A DNA stretch of 64,000 bases from Crenothrix sp043729335 (GCF_043729335.1 NZ_JAYTLQ010000029.1:13690-77689), one strand, 5' to 3'; positions 34,714 to 44,255 are shown, counted from the first letter of the stretch. The notes: generated by a model from the letters alone, not told the origin. A program made the numbers and translations.

Positions 34714-35295
34714 TCACTCTTTTTCTCCTCTTGCCAAATAAAAACCAAAGAACAGTGGTATTTTTTTGAACAGTTTTGGCGAACATTTATTTTTTTGTTC
34801 AGCCATATTTTGATCAGCAATGTTTTTTAGTGCCATAGCTAATGGATTGTTGTTACCTGCGTATTGCTCAACAGTAAGACAAAAACCATTAAAATCGTGT
34901 AAATAAAGCGGCACAATAAATTGATATTCCACAGTGTTAGTGTCTACATATAAACATTTTAGGCCAAATCTTTCGCCTTCTTCCACTGAGACAATTTGCT
35001 TCCAGGTAACGGCCTGGTAACAACCTAGGCAATTGTAACTGTACAGCCCTGTAGCACTAATTTTTAAAGGATAAAGATAATCCGATAACAAGACTAAAAT
35101 GGCAATAACAACAAACGCCATCATCGGGATGAGTACCGCAAAGGCTAAGTTACCGCAGGCCGGAAAGCGTCCAGAATGCCATTGCCCTATAATGGCCACA
35201 ACAAAAAATAGGCACGACAAAATTGCCAGAAACTTGGCATAAAGCCGCAACAACGGCAAAAAAGAATAGAATTTTTCTTGGATAGCGGGCGACAT
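34714..35295 (-). CDS. Hypothetical protein with two membrane helices
   Basis: The 193-residue protein has two hydrophobic spans: LAILSCLFFVVAIIG at about residue 22-36, and VLIPMMAFVVIAILVLL at about 53-70. A mostly beta C-terminal part follows (KISATGLYSYNCLGCYQAVTW and following), which is on the inner face and may be a PH-like small domain. A strong Shine-Dalgarno (GGGAGGAG) precedes the ATG. It is convergent with the SCO/peroxidase fusion gene and its 3' end lies 50 bases from it. Not recognised. Confidence 0.65.
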   Translation of the reverse strand: MSPAIQEKFYSFLPLLRLYAKFLAILSCLFFVVAIIGQWHSGRFPACGNLAFAVLIPMMAFVVIAILVLLSDYLYPLKISATGLYSYNCLGCYQAVTWKQIVSVEEGERFGLKCLYVDTNTVEYQFIVPLYLHDFNGFCLTVEQYAGNNNPLAMALKNIADQNMAEQKNKCSPKLFKKIPLFFGFYLARGEKE

Positions 35296-35710
35296 ATCTC
35301 CTCCCTTTTATAATTATTGTTATTATCGTTTGTTCTTATTTTTCTGTGTTTACACCACTTCGCTTACTTTTACGGTTTGGAGATGGGTGTTATCTATTAT
35401 TAATGAGGTAAAAATACCAATTATCGGCTTATAGTACAACGTACTAAGCTAGAAAATCAGCATTTTAATATGCAATAGCCATAAAGCTAAAGCTCAACTT
35501 AATATTCTTTGCCAGGTTTTTTAGGATGGCTGTGATGTTGTAACACATTGAGCTCTGGCTGAGAATAAAATAAGCTGTCGTTCATTGCATAAACTAAGGG
35601 GTAAACTGTTAATTAGCAATAATGCAGGTGTTCTATTTTTCGATGCAAAAAGTAGGACACCTGGGCAGTTTTGTTAAAAATATCCCATACCTAGGTCTAA
35701 TCTGATTGAT
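35296..35710. other. Intergenic region upstream of glnE
   Basis: No gene is seen in these 415 bases between divergent genes. The notable item is an 18-base imperfect inverted repeat at 35625-35663 (CAGGTGTTCTATTTTT and AAAAAGTAGGACACCTG around CGATG), about 50 bases before the glnE start. It could be an operator or a cruciform; no terminator T run follows. Confidence 0.5.
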
Positions 35711-38584
35711 ATGTCTGCTATTCATTTTATCGAAACCGAAGCCAACACATTGCCTGAGCTGCTACGCATTAGCGTAATTAATGCTTTAAATGATTGGTAT
35801 CAACATGCCTCCGAATTGGGACTGATTGTTCCTGAATCAGGAGCCTTCAAATCATCACTGGCCAAAGTCTGGTGCAGCAGCCAGTTTGTCGCCGAAAGCT
35901 GCACACGCAAACCGGAAATGCTAATCGATTTGCTCAACTCAGGCGATTTATTAGCGCAATACTTATCCGGTCATTATACCCAGGCCTTAACTCACCACAC
36001 CGCAAGCACCGAAGCGGAATTAATGGCAGAATTACGGCAGTTCCGGCGCAGAGAAATGGTGCGGATCGCCTGGCGAGATTTGGCCGGCTGGGCAACACTG
36101 GATGAAACCTTAATGGATTTGTCCCAGCTTGCCGATGCCTGTATTCAATCAGCCCTGGCTTTTGTATACCAACAAGCGTGTGAAAGATTTGGCACACCTT
36201 TGTTGCCCAACGGTCAACCTCAGCAAATGATCGTGTTAGGTATGGGCAAACTCGGTGCTTATGAACTTAATTACTCTTCAGACATTGACCTGATCTTTGC
36301 CTATCTGCAAGACGGCGAGTTACCGGATAGAAAAGCCACCACGTATGGGGAATTTTTTACCCGTGTTTGCAAAAGCTTGATTAAGGTATTGGATGAAATC
36401 ACGGTTGACGGCTTTGTGTTTCGTACCGATATTCGCTTACGACCTTACGGTGACAGCGGCGCCATCATCATGACCTTTGATGGCATGGAAATCTATTACC
36501 AAACTCAGGCACGAGAATGGGAACGTTATGCCATGATTAAAGCCCGTCAAGTCGCTGGAGATTTTGATACTGGTAAACAACTGATGGCTATGCTCACAGC
36601 TTTTGTATACCGGCGTTATCTGGATTACGGTGCGTTTGAGGAGCTGCGCTCATTAAAGCTACAAATCAGCCAGGAACTGCGCCGTAAAGACCGCATGGAA
36701 AATATTAAACTTGGTCCCGGCGGTATCCGCGAAATTGAGTTTATCGGCCAGGCCTTTCAATTGATCCGTGGCGGCAGTGAAAAAACACTGCAAACACGCG
36801 GTATTATTGATGTCTTAACGCTGCTGGGTGAACTGCATTTAGTAACACCCGAAGATGCCGCCCAATTAAAGCAATCCTACCAATTTTTACGCCGTGCCGA
36901 AAACCATATCCAGCAATATCAAGATAAACAAACCCACGATTTACCAACTGATTCCAACGTACAACAGATTCTGGCCTACTCACTGGATTATGCAGATTGG
37001 CACAGCTTTAAACAAGCTTTGGATGCGGTCAGGGCGCAAGTACAGGCCGTGTTCGACCAGGTATTTTCGGTATCTAAACAAACACAACAAGAAAATAGCC
37101 AAAAGCTTTGGCTGTGTGCAGCAGATGATGCTGAGTTGTTACAGTATCTGGCAGGTTATGGCTTTCAAGATTGCGAACGCAGCTTGATCACGCTTAAACA
37201 CTTTAAAAACTCTTTTGCGCTTAAGCGCCTAACAACTAAGGGCTTGGGTGTACTTGATCGTTTAATGCCACAATTAATTGAAGCCTTGCCAGACACCAAA
37301 AATCCCGATGAAACTTTAAAACGCACCTTGCTTTTATTTGAGGCGGTAGCGGGTAGAAACGTGTACTTATCGTTATTGGCTGAAAACCCTCACGCCTTGG
37401 CGCAATTACTCAGATTATTATCGGCCAGCCCATGGTTTGGTGATTATCTATCACGCTACCCGATATTATTTGATGACCTGCTCGATCCACGAACTTTATT
37501 TGAGCCGCTCAACAAAACCGATCTGGATGCCCAGCTAGCCGCTTTATTATCTCATGTTGATAGTGACGACGAAGAGCGGCTGATGAATGTACTGCGCCAT
37601 TTCAAACAACAGCAATTATTGCGTGTGGCCGCCGCTGATATCATGGGTATAATCCCCATTATGGTGGTCAGTGATTATTTGACCTGGATTGCCGAAACCA
37701 TTGTGGCTCATGCCGTAAACTGCGCCTGGCGGATGCTGATTAACAAGCATGGCTATCCGCTGGATTGCCAGGATAACAGCTCGGTAACCGGATTTGCAGT
37801 AGTGGGTTTTGGCAAGCTGGGCGGAATAGAGCTGGGTTATAGCTCAGATTTGGATATGGTATTTTTGTACACCTGCCAAGACGGCAATGCCATGACTAAC
37901 GGTGCAAAACCCATTTCCAGTGCCCAGTTTTATGGTCGATTGGGGCTTAAAGTACAGCATATTCTCGATACCAAATTATTGTCTGGCATACTCTATGAAG
38001 TCGACATGCGCTTAAGGCCAAATGGCGATTCCGGCTTGCTGGTTACCCATATCGAGTCTTACGAAAACTATTTAAAAAATGAAGCCTGGACATGGGAACA
38101 TCAAGCCCTGGTGCGGGGTCGATTTATCGCCGGTGACATTCATTTAAAAACCCATTATGAAGCCATAAGACAGCGTATATTAAGTTTACCGCGAGATACG
38201 CTTGCATTAAAAAAACAAGTGCGCGACATGCGGCAAAAAATGCGCGAGCACTTGGCAACAAAAGAAATCAACAAGTTTGACCTGAAACAAAGCAAAGGCG
38301 GTATTGCTGATATTGAGTTTATAGTACAATTCGCAGTATTGGCGCTGGCAGCAAAAAGCACCGCATTAACTACTTACACTGATAACGTCAGATTGCTGGA
38401 CACATTGCAAGCTCAGGGTTTTATGGCTCCTGATGTCGCCAAAACGCTAAAAACTGCTTACTGCACTTATCGCGATCAAAGTCATAAACTGGCTTTGCAA
38501 GGTGATACCGCTATTGTTGATGAGGCACAAGTTACTGAACTAAGTTTGAAAGTGGAGCACATTTGGCACACTTTTATGGAGTAA
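35711..38584 (+). CDS. glnE: Glutamine synthetase adenylyltransferase/adenylyl-removing enzyme
   Basis: GlnE adds and removes AMP on glutamine synthetase in response to PII and glutamine. The 957-residue protein has two nucleotidyltransferase domains. The N-terminal removing domain has MGKLGAYELNYSSDIDLIF (about residues 178-196), and the C-terminal adenylylating domain has GFGKLGGIELGYSSDLDMVF. Each has the paired Asp residues of the active site, with LRLRPxGDSG-type helices after them. A helical regulatory linker connects the domains. Length matches E. coli GlnE (about 946). It starts the glnE-ilvE-waaF-waaC block, a conserved order in many gammaproteobacteria. Confidence 0.96.
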   Translation: MSAIHFIETEANTLPELLRISVINALNDWYQHASELGLIVPESGAFKSSLAKVWCSSQFVAESCTRKPEMLIDLLNSGDLLAQYLSGHYTQALTHHTASTEAELMAELRQFRRREMVRIAWRDLAGWATLDETLMDLSQLADACIQSALAFVYQQACERFGTPLLPNGQPQQMIVLGMGKLGAYELNYSSDIDLIFAYLQDGELPDRKATTYGEFFTRVCKSLIKVLDEITVDGFVFRTDIRLRPYGDSGAIIMTFDGMEIYYQTQAREWERYAMIKARQVAGDFDTGKQLMAMLTAFVYRRYLDYGAFEELRSLKLQISQELRRKDRMENIKLGPGGIREIEFIGQAFQLIRGGSEKTLQTRGIIDVLTLLGELHLVTPEDAAQLKQSYQFLRRAENHIQQYQDKQTHDLPTDSNVQQILAYSLDYADWHSFKQALDAVRAQVQAVFDQVFSVSKQTQQENSQKLWLCAADDAELLQYLAGYGFQDCERSLITLKHFKNSFALKRLTTKGLGVLDRLMPQLIEALPDTKNPDETLKRTLLLFEAVAGRNVYLSLLAENPHALAQLLRLLSASPWFGDYLSRYPILFDDLLDPRTLFEPLNKTDLDAQLAALLSHVDSDDEERLMNVLRHFKQQQLLRVAAADIMGIIPIMVVSDYLTWIAETIVAHAVNCAWRMLINKHGYPLDCQDNSSVTGFAVVGFGKLGGIELGYSSDLDMVFLYTCQDGNAMTNGAKPISSAQFYGRLGLKVQHILDTKLLSGILYEVDMRLRPNGDSGLLVTHIESYENYLKNEAWTWEHQALVRGRFIAGDIHLKTHYEAIRQRILSLPRDTLALKKQVRDMRQKMREHLATKEINKFDLKQSKGGIADIEFIVQFAVLALAAKSTALTTYTDNVRLLDTLQAQGFMAPDVAKTLKTAYCTYRDQSHKLALQGDTAIVDEAQVTELSLKVEHIWHTFME

Positions 38585-38620
38585 ACACATGAAACAAACC
38601 TACAACGCGGAGAAAAAATA

Positions 38621-39541
38621 ATGGGGATGGAAGATAGAGATGGCTTTATTTGGCTGGATGGACAATGGACTGCCTGGCGTGAAGCGAAAGTACATGTATT
38701 AACCCATACTCTGCATTACGGCTTGGGCGTATTTGAAGGCATCCGAGCCTATAAAACCGAAAAAGGTACCGCTGTTTTTAAATTGCAGGAACATACCGAT
38801 CGATTATTTCGTTCCGCACACATTATGAATATGCCGATGCCGTTTAGCAAAGAGCAGATCAACCAGGCGCAACTGGAAGCCGTGTCTAAAAATAATTTGG
38901 ACAGCGCTTATATCCGCAGCATGTGTTTTTACGGCTCAGAAGGCATGGGTTTACGTGCCGATAATTTAAAAGTACACGTTATGGTGGCAGCGTGGGCATG
39001 GGGCGCTTACTTAGGTGATGACAGCATCGAAAAAGGCATCCGTATACGCACATCCTCCTACATCCGTAACCATCACAACAGCACCATGTGCAAGGCCAAA
39101 GCCAACGGCAATTACATCAACTCCATTTTGGCGCTGCAAGAAGCCCGCGCTAACGGTTATGATGAAGCGCTGATGCTGGATCACGAAGGCTTTGCCGCCG
39201 AAGGCAGTGCCGAAAACCTGTTTATTGTCCGTAACGGCAAAATTTACACGCCGGAAACCACCTCGGCTTTGGAAGGTATTACCCGTGATACCGTTATGAC
39301 CATTGCCAGAGAACACGGTTATGAAGTTATCGAAAAGCGCATTACCCGCGATGAAATTTACGTATCTGATGAAGCCTTTTTTACGGGCTCTGCGGCGGAA
39401 GTGACCCCGATTAGAGAATTGGACAACCGTATCATAGGTTCTGGAAGTCGTGGTGTCGTCACCGAAAAATTACAGTCACTGTACTTTGATTATGTGAAAG
39501 ATCGCCGATCTGACCATAACAATTGGTTGACTTACGTTTGA
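38621..39541 (+). CDS. ilvE: Branched-chain amino acid aminotransferase
   Basis: IlvE is a PLP enzyme catalysing the last step of Val, Leu and Ile synthesis. The 306-residue protein starts MGMEDRDGFIWLDGQW and has the fold-type IV pattern: HTLHYGLGVFEGIRAYKTE, the PLP Lys in SSYIRNHHNSTMCKAKANGN, and EGITRDTVMTIAREHGYEV with EALMLDHEGFAAEGSAENLF. A GGAG lies upstream of the ATG. It is 36 bases after glnE and overlaps the start of waaF. Confidence 0.95.
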   Translation: MGMEDRDGFIWLDGQWTAWREAKVHVLTHTLHYGLGVFEGIRAYKTEKGTAVFKLQEHTDRLFRSAHIMNMPMPFSKEQINQAQLEAVSKNNLDSAYIRSMCFYGSEGMGLRADNLKVHVMVAAWAWGAYLGDDSIEKGIRIRTSSYIRNHHNSTMCKAKANGNYINSILALQEARANGYDEALMLDHEGFAAEGSAENLFIVRNGKIYTPETTSALEGITRDTVMTIAREHGYEVIEKRITRDEIYVSDEAFFTGSAAEVTPIRELDNRIIGSGSRGVVTEKLQSLYFDYVKDRRSDHNNWLTYV

Positions 39542-40569
39542 AGCCACTGATAAAAATCTTGGTTGTAGGCCCGTCATGGGTGGGCGATATGGTCATGGCG
39601 CAAAGTCTGTTTATCACGCTAAAAAAGCGATATGCCGGTTGCCATATTGATGTGCTTGCCCCTGTCTGGACGTTTGCCTTGCTGGAAAAAATGCCGGAAG
39701 TCTCTAAAGCTATCCCCTTACCCGTAGCACGCGGCCAATTGGGTTTAATAGCACGCTACCGTTTAGGCAAAAGCCTTCATGCAACAGGCTACGACCAAGC
39801 CATAATTTTGCCTAATTCATGGAAATCAGCATTAGTGCCTTTTTTTGCTGGCATTCCGTTACGTACCGGCTATATTGGCGAATGTCGCTGGGGCTTGCTG
39901 AACGACGCCAGAAAGCTGGATAAAACCGTGCTGACCATGACCGTGCAGCGCTTCGTTGCATTAGGCTTAGCTAAAAATGCATTGCTGTCACACTATCCAA
40001 CACCGCATATTGTTAACAACACTGCCGCACAACAAACCACCGCAGTGAAATTTCAATTAACATCAGCCATGCAAACACTTGCCTTATGTCCCGGTGCAGA
40101 ATATGGTGAGGCCAAACGTTGGCCGATAGGTCATTATGCAGAAGTGGCTAAGCGCATTGTTGCTCAGGGCTGGCAGGTTTGGTTATTGGGATCTGACAAA
40201 GATAAAGCCATTGCCGAACAAATTAATCAACAATCTGGCAATGTGTGCCATAACCTTGCCGGGCGCACATCGTTAGGCGAAGTAGTGGAACTGATGTCAC
40301 TGGCCGACGTGGTCGTCACTAATGATTCGGGGTTAATGCACGTTGCTGCCGCTTTAGATAAAGACATTATTGCTTTATATGGTTCGTCCGATCCTGGCTT
40401 TACACCGCCTTTAACTAAAAAGGCCACCATTATTTCCCTAAACCTGAACTGCTCACCGTGTTTTAAACGCGAATGCCCTTTGTATCCACCGGACCATGAA
40501 AGCCATACCCAATGCCTGACCAAAATCACCCCTGATCGGGTGCTGACTACCCTAGGATCAATACACTAG
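39538..40569 (+). CDS. waaF: ADP-heptose:LPS heptosyltransferase II
   Basis: WaaF adds the second heptose to the LPS inner core on the cytoplasmic face of the inner membrane. The GT-B enzyme (about 343 residues) starts with ILVVGPSWVGDMVMAQSLF, has LCPGAEYGEAKRWP and the C-terminal NDSGLMHVAAALDKDIIALYGSSDPGFTPP written here as separate parts: NDSGLMHVAAAL and ALYGSSDPGFTPP. No ATG is near the expected start. I chose the TTG that overlaps the ilvE stop (TTGA); a TTG at 39523 is also possible. waaC follows 7 bases later. Confidence 0.93.
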   Translation: MKPLIKILVVGPSWVGDMVMAQSLFITLKKRYAGCHIDVLAPVWTFALLEKMPEVSKAIPLPVARGQLGLIARYRLGKSLHATGYDQAIILPNSWKSALVPFFAGIPLRTGYIGECRWGLLNDARKLDKTVLTMTVQRFVALGLAKNALLSHYPTPHIVNNTAAQQTTAVKFQLTSAMQTLALCPGAEYGEAKRWPIGHYAEVAKRIVAQGWQVWLLGSDKDKAIAEQINQQSGNVCHNLAGRTSLGEVVELMSLADVVVTNDSGLMHVAAALDKDIIALYGSSDPGFTPPLTKKATIISLNLNCSPCFKRECPLYPPDHESHTQCLTKITPDRVLTTLGSIH

Positions 40570-40576
40570 GCCCGCC

Positions 40577-41590
40577 ATGAAAATTGCAATCATCAAACTC
40601 TCTGCTTTAGGCGACATTATCCATGCCATGGTTGCTCTGCAATTTATCAAGGCGCAGCGTAGCGATATTCAAATTGACTGGATTGTTGAAGAGCGTTTTG
40701 CTGAAATCCTAAGACATAATCCGGACATTAACCAGCTATTGACGATTAATATAAAATCGTTAAAAACCAATAAAATTAACTTTTTCCGGCAAGTTAAAAA
40801 AGTACGCGGCTATGCCAGGAATCATTACGATTTAATTATTGACGCACAAGGCTTAATTAAATCCGCCGTTACTGCACGCTTATTAGGAAAGCCCATCGCG
40901 GGTTACGACATACACTCCATCCGTGAGAAAGCCGCCTCATGGTTTTACGATGTCAAAGTATCGTGTGCTTACGATGAAAACACCATCGATAGAAAAGCCC
41001 TGGTATTATCCAGCCCATTGGGCATAGGCATCAGTAAAGACCAGATTGTTAATAAACACCCGTTTCTATTTTTTAGCGATGAAGATCCGCAAATTTATGA
41101 TTTTTTATTAAAAGATCGCATCAATATTATTATGGTAATAGGCTCAACCTGGGACAGCCGCAATTATCCCGTGTCGAAATTTATCAGCATAGCCAACAAC
41201 CTGAAAGAAAACTGTCTGGTCGTGTGGGGCAATGAAGAAGAAAAAAATAAAGCTGACTGGATGGCGACCCAATCAGCATTTATTCAGGTCATGCCCAAAC
41301 TGGATTTAAACAGTCTAAAAGCCTTGATTGCCAAATCGGATTTACTCATCGGTAATGATACCGGCCCCACCCACATGGCCTGGGCGCTTAATAAGCCGTC
41401 AATTACTTTGTTTGGCCCCACACCGGTGAGTCGGGTGTATCAAACCCACATTAATAAAGTCGTTAAATCGTCTTCAATTGTTAATCCTTATAAATTAAAC
41501 AAAAACGATTATTCCATTAAAGATATTGACGAACAGGAAGTTATTGAGCTGGCAAAATCATTATTGCTCTTAGCGCCTCAAAAACTCTAG
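40577..41590 (+). CDS. waaC: LPS heptosyltransferase I
   Basis: WaaC transfers the first heptose to Kdo of the lipid A core. The 337-residue GT-B protein starts MKIAIIKLSALGDIIHAMVA and has IDWIVEERFAEILRHNP, DLIIDAQGLIKSAV, and the family NDTGPTHMAWALNKPSITLF segment. Composition is more Asn/Ile/Lys-rich than its neighbours, which fits slightly lower GC. It is the last gene of the block; about 250 bases separate it from pfp. Confidence 0.94.
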   Translation: MKIAIIKLSALGDIIHAMVALQFIKAQRSDIQIDWIVEERFAEILRHNPDINQLLTINIKSLKTNKINFFRQVKKVRGYARNHYDLIIDAQGLIKSAVTARLLGKPIAGYDIHSIREKAASWFYDVKVSCAYDENTIDRKALVLSSPLGIGISKDQIVNKHPFLFFSDEDPQIYDFLLKDRINIIMVIGSTWDSRNYPVSKFISIANNLKENCLVVWGNEEEKNKADWMATQSAFIQVMPKLDLNSLKALIAKSDLLIGNDTGPTHMAWALNKPSITLFGPTPVSRVYQTHINKVVKSSSIVNPYKLNKNDYSIKDIDEQEVIELAKSLLLLAPQKL

Positions 41591-41726
41591 TTTAAAACAG
41601 GAAAGCCAAGGGATACGGTAAAAAAGTCCCATGCAGATCAATTAATCAATAAACCACCCTATAAAATCTTCTTCACCCCCTCAAATAATCAAACCCACAA
41701 ACAAAAGCAATTACCCGGCAATGTGA

Positions 41727-41732
41727 TAAAAT
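41727..41732 (+). promoter_or_regulatory. Possible extended -10 box for pfp
   Basis: TGATAAAAT contains a TG at the extended -10 position followed by TAAAAT. It lies 114 bases before the pfp start. No clear -35 is visible, which is acceptable for extended -10 promoters. The leader between 41733 and 41846 has no recognised structure. Confidence 0.3.
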
Positions 41733-41846
41733 TTTCGCCTGTCGGATGCCGTGACTGAAGAGTGCGGTTCAAATACCTTTCGGCACGATATACTTGTCAT
41801 TGTGTATAGCTGTCGCTTTCTTTTAACCTTATCGCTTGAGTTTTTT

Positions 41847-43076
41847 ATGAACAAACCCAAAAAAGTTGCAATTTTAACCGCTGGTGGACTCGCACCTTGT
41901 CTTAATTCTGCTATCGGCAGCCTGATTGAACGTTACACCGAAATCGACCCCAGCATCGAAATCATCTGCTACCGTAGCGGTTACAAAGGTCTGCTATTAG
42001 GTGATTTTTATACGGTAACCCCAGAAATTCGTGAAAAAGCCGGTCTTTTGCACCGCTTTGGTGGTTCGGTTATTGGCAACAGTCGCGTTAAGCTCACTAA
42101 CGTTAAAGATTGCATCAAACGTGGCTTAGTGCAAGAAGGCCAGGATCCACAAAAAGTCGCGGCTGACCAATTGGTTAAAGACGGCGTTGATATTTTACAC
42201 ACCATCGGCGGCGATGACACTAATACCGCAGCGGCGGATTTGGCGGCGTTTTTGGCTTCCAACAACTACGGCCTGACTGTTATTGGCTTGCCTAAAACTG
42301 TCGATAACGATGTGTTCCCCATCAAGCAATCTTTAGGCGCATGGACTGCCGCCGAGCAAGGCGCAAAGTATTTCTGGAATGTCGTCGCAGAAAACAATTC
42401 CAACCCGCGTATGTTGATTGTCCATGAAGTGATGGGCCGTAGTTGTGGCTGGTTGACCGCTGCAACGGCTGTGGAATATCGTAAATTACTGGATCGTGCT
42501 GAGTGGTTGCCTGAACTGGGTTTGAGTCGTGACTCTTACGAAGTTCACGGTGTGTTCATCCCTGAAATGGCGATTGATTTGGCCGGCGAAGCCGCGCGTC
42601 TGCGTGCGGTTATGGATAAAGTCGATTGCGTTAATATATTTGTGTCAGAAGGTGCGGGCGTAGAAGCGATTGTTGCTGAAATGCAAGCCAAGGGACAAGA
42701 AGTACCGCGTGATGCGTTTGGTCACGTTAAGCTGGATGCGGTTAACCCTGGCAAATGGTTTGGTGAGCAGTTTGCGCAAATGATCGGCGCTGAAAAAACC
42801 CTGATACAAAAATCAGGTTATTTCGCGCGGGCTTCTGCGGCTAATGTCGAAGATATTCGTTTGATTAAATCTTGCGCGGATTTAGCGGTGGAATGCGCGT
42901 TTAGACGTGAATCCGGTGTAATTGGCCATGATGATGACCAAGGCTTTATCTTACGTGCCATTGAATTTCCACGCATAAAAGGCGGTAAGCCGTTTAATAT
43001 TAATTCAGCTTGGTTTGATAAAACTTTGGGTGAAATTGGCCAAGCTAAAGGCGCTAAGGTAGAAACTAGCCACTAA
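41847..43076 (+). CDS. pfp: Pyrophosphate-dependent 6-phosphofructokinase
   Basis: This enzyme interconverts fructose 6-phosphate and fructose 1,6-bisphosphate with pyrophosphate instead of ATP. It is common in methanotrophs, where it also handles sedoheptulose phosphate in the RuMP cycle. The 409-residue protein starts MNKPKKVAILTAGGLAPCLN and has TIGGDDTNTAAADLA, in which the second Asp of GGDD marks PPi use. PKTVDNDV and a MGRSCGWLTA segment follow. A longer upstream frame was rejected, since the ATG at 41847 begins the conserved region. The protein is close in length to group II PPi-PFKs (about 400-420). Confidence 0.93.
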   Translation: MNKPKKVAILTAGGLAPCLNSAIGSLIERYTEIDPSIEIICYRSGYKGLLLGDFYTVTPEIREKAGLLHRFGGSVIGNSRVKLTNVKDCIKRGLVQEGQDPQKVAADQLVKDGVDILHTIGGDDTNTAAADLAAFLASNNYGLTVIGLPKTVDNDVFPIKQSLGAWTAAEQGAKYFWNVVAENNSNPRMLIVHEVMGRSCGWLTAATAVEYRKLLDRAEWLPELGLSRDSYEVHGVFIPEMAIDLAGEAARLRAVMDKVDCVNIFVSEGAGVEAIVAEMQAKGQEVPRDAFGHVKLDAVNPGKWFGEQFAQMIGAEKTLIQKSGYFARASAANVEDIRLIKSCADLAVECAFRRESGVIGHDDDQGFILRAIEFPRIKGGKPFNINSAWFDKTLGEIGQAKGAKVETSH

Positions 43077-43080
43077 CACC

Positions 43081-43158
43081 GTAGGGCGGATTCGCGCCAG
43101 CAATCCGCCTTTTGCCTTGCCGCATGTGGTGTATTGCTTGGCGGCGAATACACCCTAC
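43081..43158. repeat. 78-bp direct repeat, copy 1 (left of BLUF gene)
   Basis: The unit starts GTAGGGCGGATTCGCG and ends GGCGGCGAATACACCCTAC; its ends are partly complementary, so it can also fold. A second 78-base copy in the same orientation lies at 44117-44194. The two bracket the BLUF-PsiE gene. Confidence 0.85.
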
Positions 43159-43203
43159 CATATTACAACTTATTCGCACATTCATCAGCAGCAGGCTTCC
43201 GTT

Positions 43204-44073
43204 ATGATCCAAGCGACTTACATCAGTACTCCAACGCGCTCCATGAGCACCGAAGATCTCATGCAAATTTTGAATTCTGCGCGGCAGAATAATATCCGAT
43301 TAGGTGTATCGGGTATGCTTCTGTTTACCGGTAGCGAGTTTATCCAGATACTTGAGGGAGAAGAGAAGATCATTGAGGAATTATTAGCCAAGATAAAACA
43401 AGACCCTCGACATGGAGACATTCGAATTATAGAGAAGAAAAAGATTACTACACGCGAATATGCCGATTGGACTATGGGATTCAAGCATGTGGACAAAAAT
43501 GATTTGCGTGATATACCGGGGCTGAACAAATTCTTTGATACCGATTTGAGCGGTGAGATTGATCATAATAAGTTAAAATTGATCAATAATTTGTTGAACC
43601 ATTTCCGCAATAAAGAAAAGAAAAAAAATATCCACGATGAATTGTCTCTGGATCAAGAGGATAAATTTATTTTTTTCTTGCACTCCATGATTCGTTTTGC
43701 TGTGAAGGTGCTGGCATTGTTAATGATGCTCACGGTTCTCTGGTGTGTGTTGGACGTTGTGGCGGTCATCTATAAAGAAATATTAAGCCTGCCTATAACG
43801 TCATTAGGCAAGTCGGAAATATTGCATGTGTTCGGCTCATTCATGATCGTTCTGATTGCAGTTGAAATATTCATCAACATCACTCTATACATTCGCAACG
43901 ATGTCATACCAGTGAAGATGGTCGTGGCAACAGCACTAATGGCAGTCGCACGGAAAATTATTGTTTTCGATTTCCATGACGTATCGGCCCTGCATGTCAT
44001 CGGTACCGGTGTTTTGGTCATTGCCCTGGGCGTTAGTTACTGGCTACTGGAACGGGAATTCAAAGTACACTGA
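43204..44073 (+). CDS. BLUF blue-light sensor fused to PsiE-like membrane domain
   Basis: The 289-residue protein has an N-terminal BLUF domain (FAD blue-light receptor). All key residues fall at the spacing of AppA: Tyr6, Asn30, Gln48 in FIQILEG, Trp89 and Met91 in DWTMGF. A charged linker (about 115-150) leads to a membrane part with four hydrophobic spans (VKVLALLMMLTVLWCVLDVV, FMIVLIAVEIFINITLYI, KMVVATALMAVARKI, VIGTGVLVIALGVSYWLL). These resemble PsiE, a phosphate-starvation-induced protein family. Light may thus act on a membrane protein directly, but the output is unknown. The start at 43204 has a weak AGCAGG site. The gene sits alone between two 78-base direct repeats. Confidence 0.88.
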   Translation: MIQATYISTPTRSMSTEDLMQILNSARQNNIRLGVSGMLLFTGSEFIQILEGEEKIIEELLAKIKQDPRHGDIRIIEKKKITTREYADWTMGFKHVDKNDLRDIPGLNKFFDTDLSGEIDHNKLKLINNLLNHFRNKEKKKNIHDELSLDQEDKFIFFLHSMIRFAVKVLALLMMLTVLWCVLDVVAVIYKEILSLPITSLGKSEILHVFGSFMIVLIAVEIFINITLYIRNDVIPVKMVVATALMAVARKIIVFDFHDVSALHVIGTGVLVIALGVSYWLLEREFKVH

Positions 44074-44116
44074 GATACCTAACCTGCTTTAACTGACCTA
44101 TCGTAATATTAATAAC

Positions 44117-44194
44117 ATAGGGCGGATTCGCGTCAGCAATCCACCTTTTACCTTGCCGTATGCTTTGTATTGCCTAGCGGCGAATGCACCTTAC
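44117..44194. repeat. 78-bp direct repeat, copy 2 (right of BLUF gene)
   Basis: Same layout as 43081-43158, starting with TAGGGCGGATTCGCG and ending GCGGCGAATGCACCTTAC, with about ten differences. It lies between the BLUF-PsiE gene and tsaC. Confidence 0.85.
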
Positions 44195-44255
44195 CGCGCT
44201 AATGGCGAATATATTATACAGCCATGAATTAAGATAACCCGAAGACACTTTTTTT

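Noticed and set aside
41740..41790. tRNA-like GGTTCAAAT segment before pfp
   Set aside because: The flanking bases do not form a T-arm stem, and no acceptor or anticodon arm can be folded.
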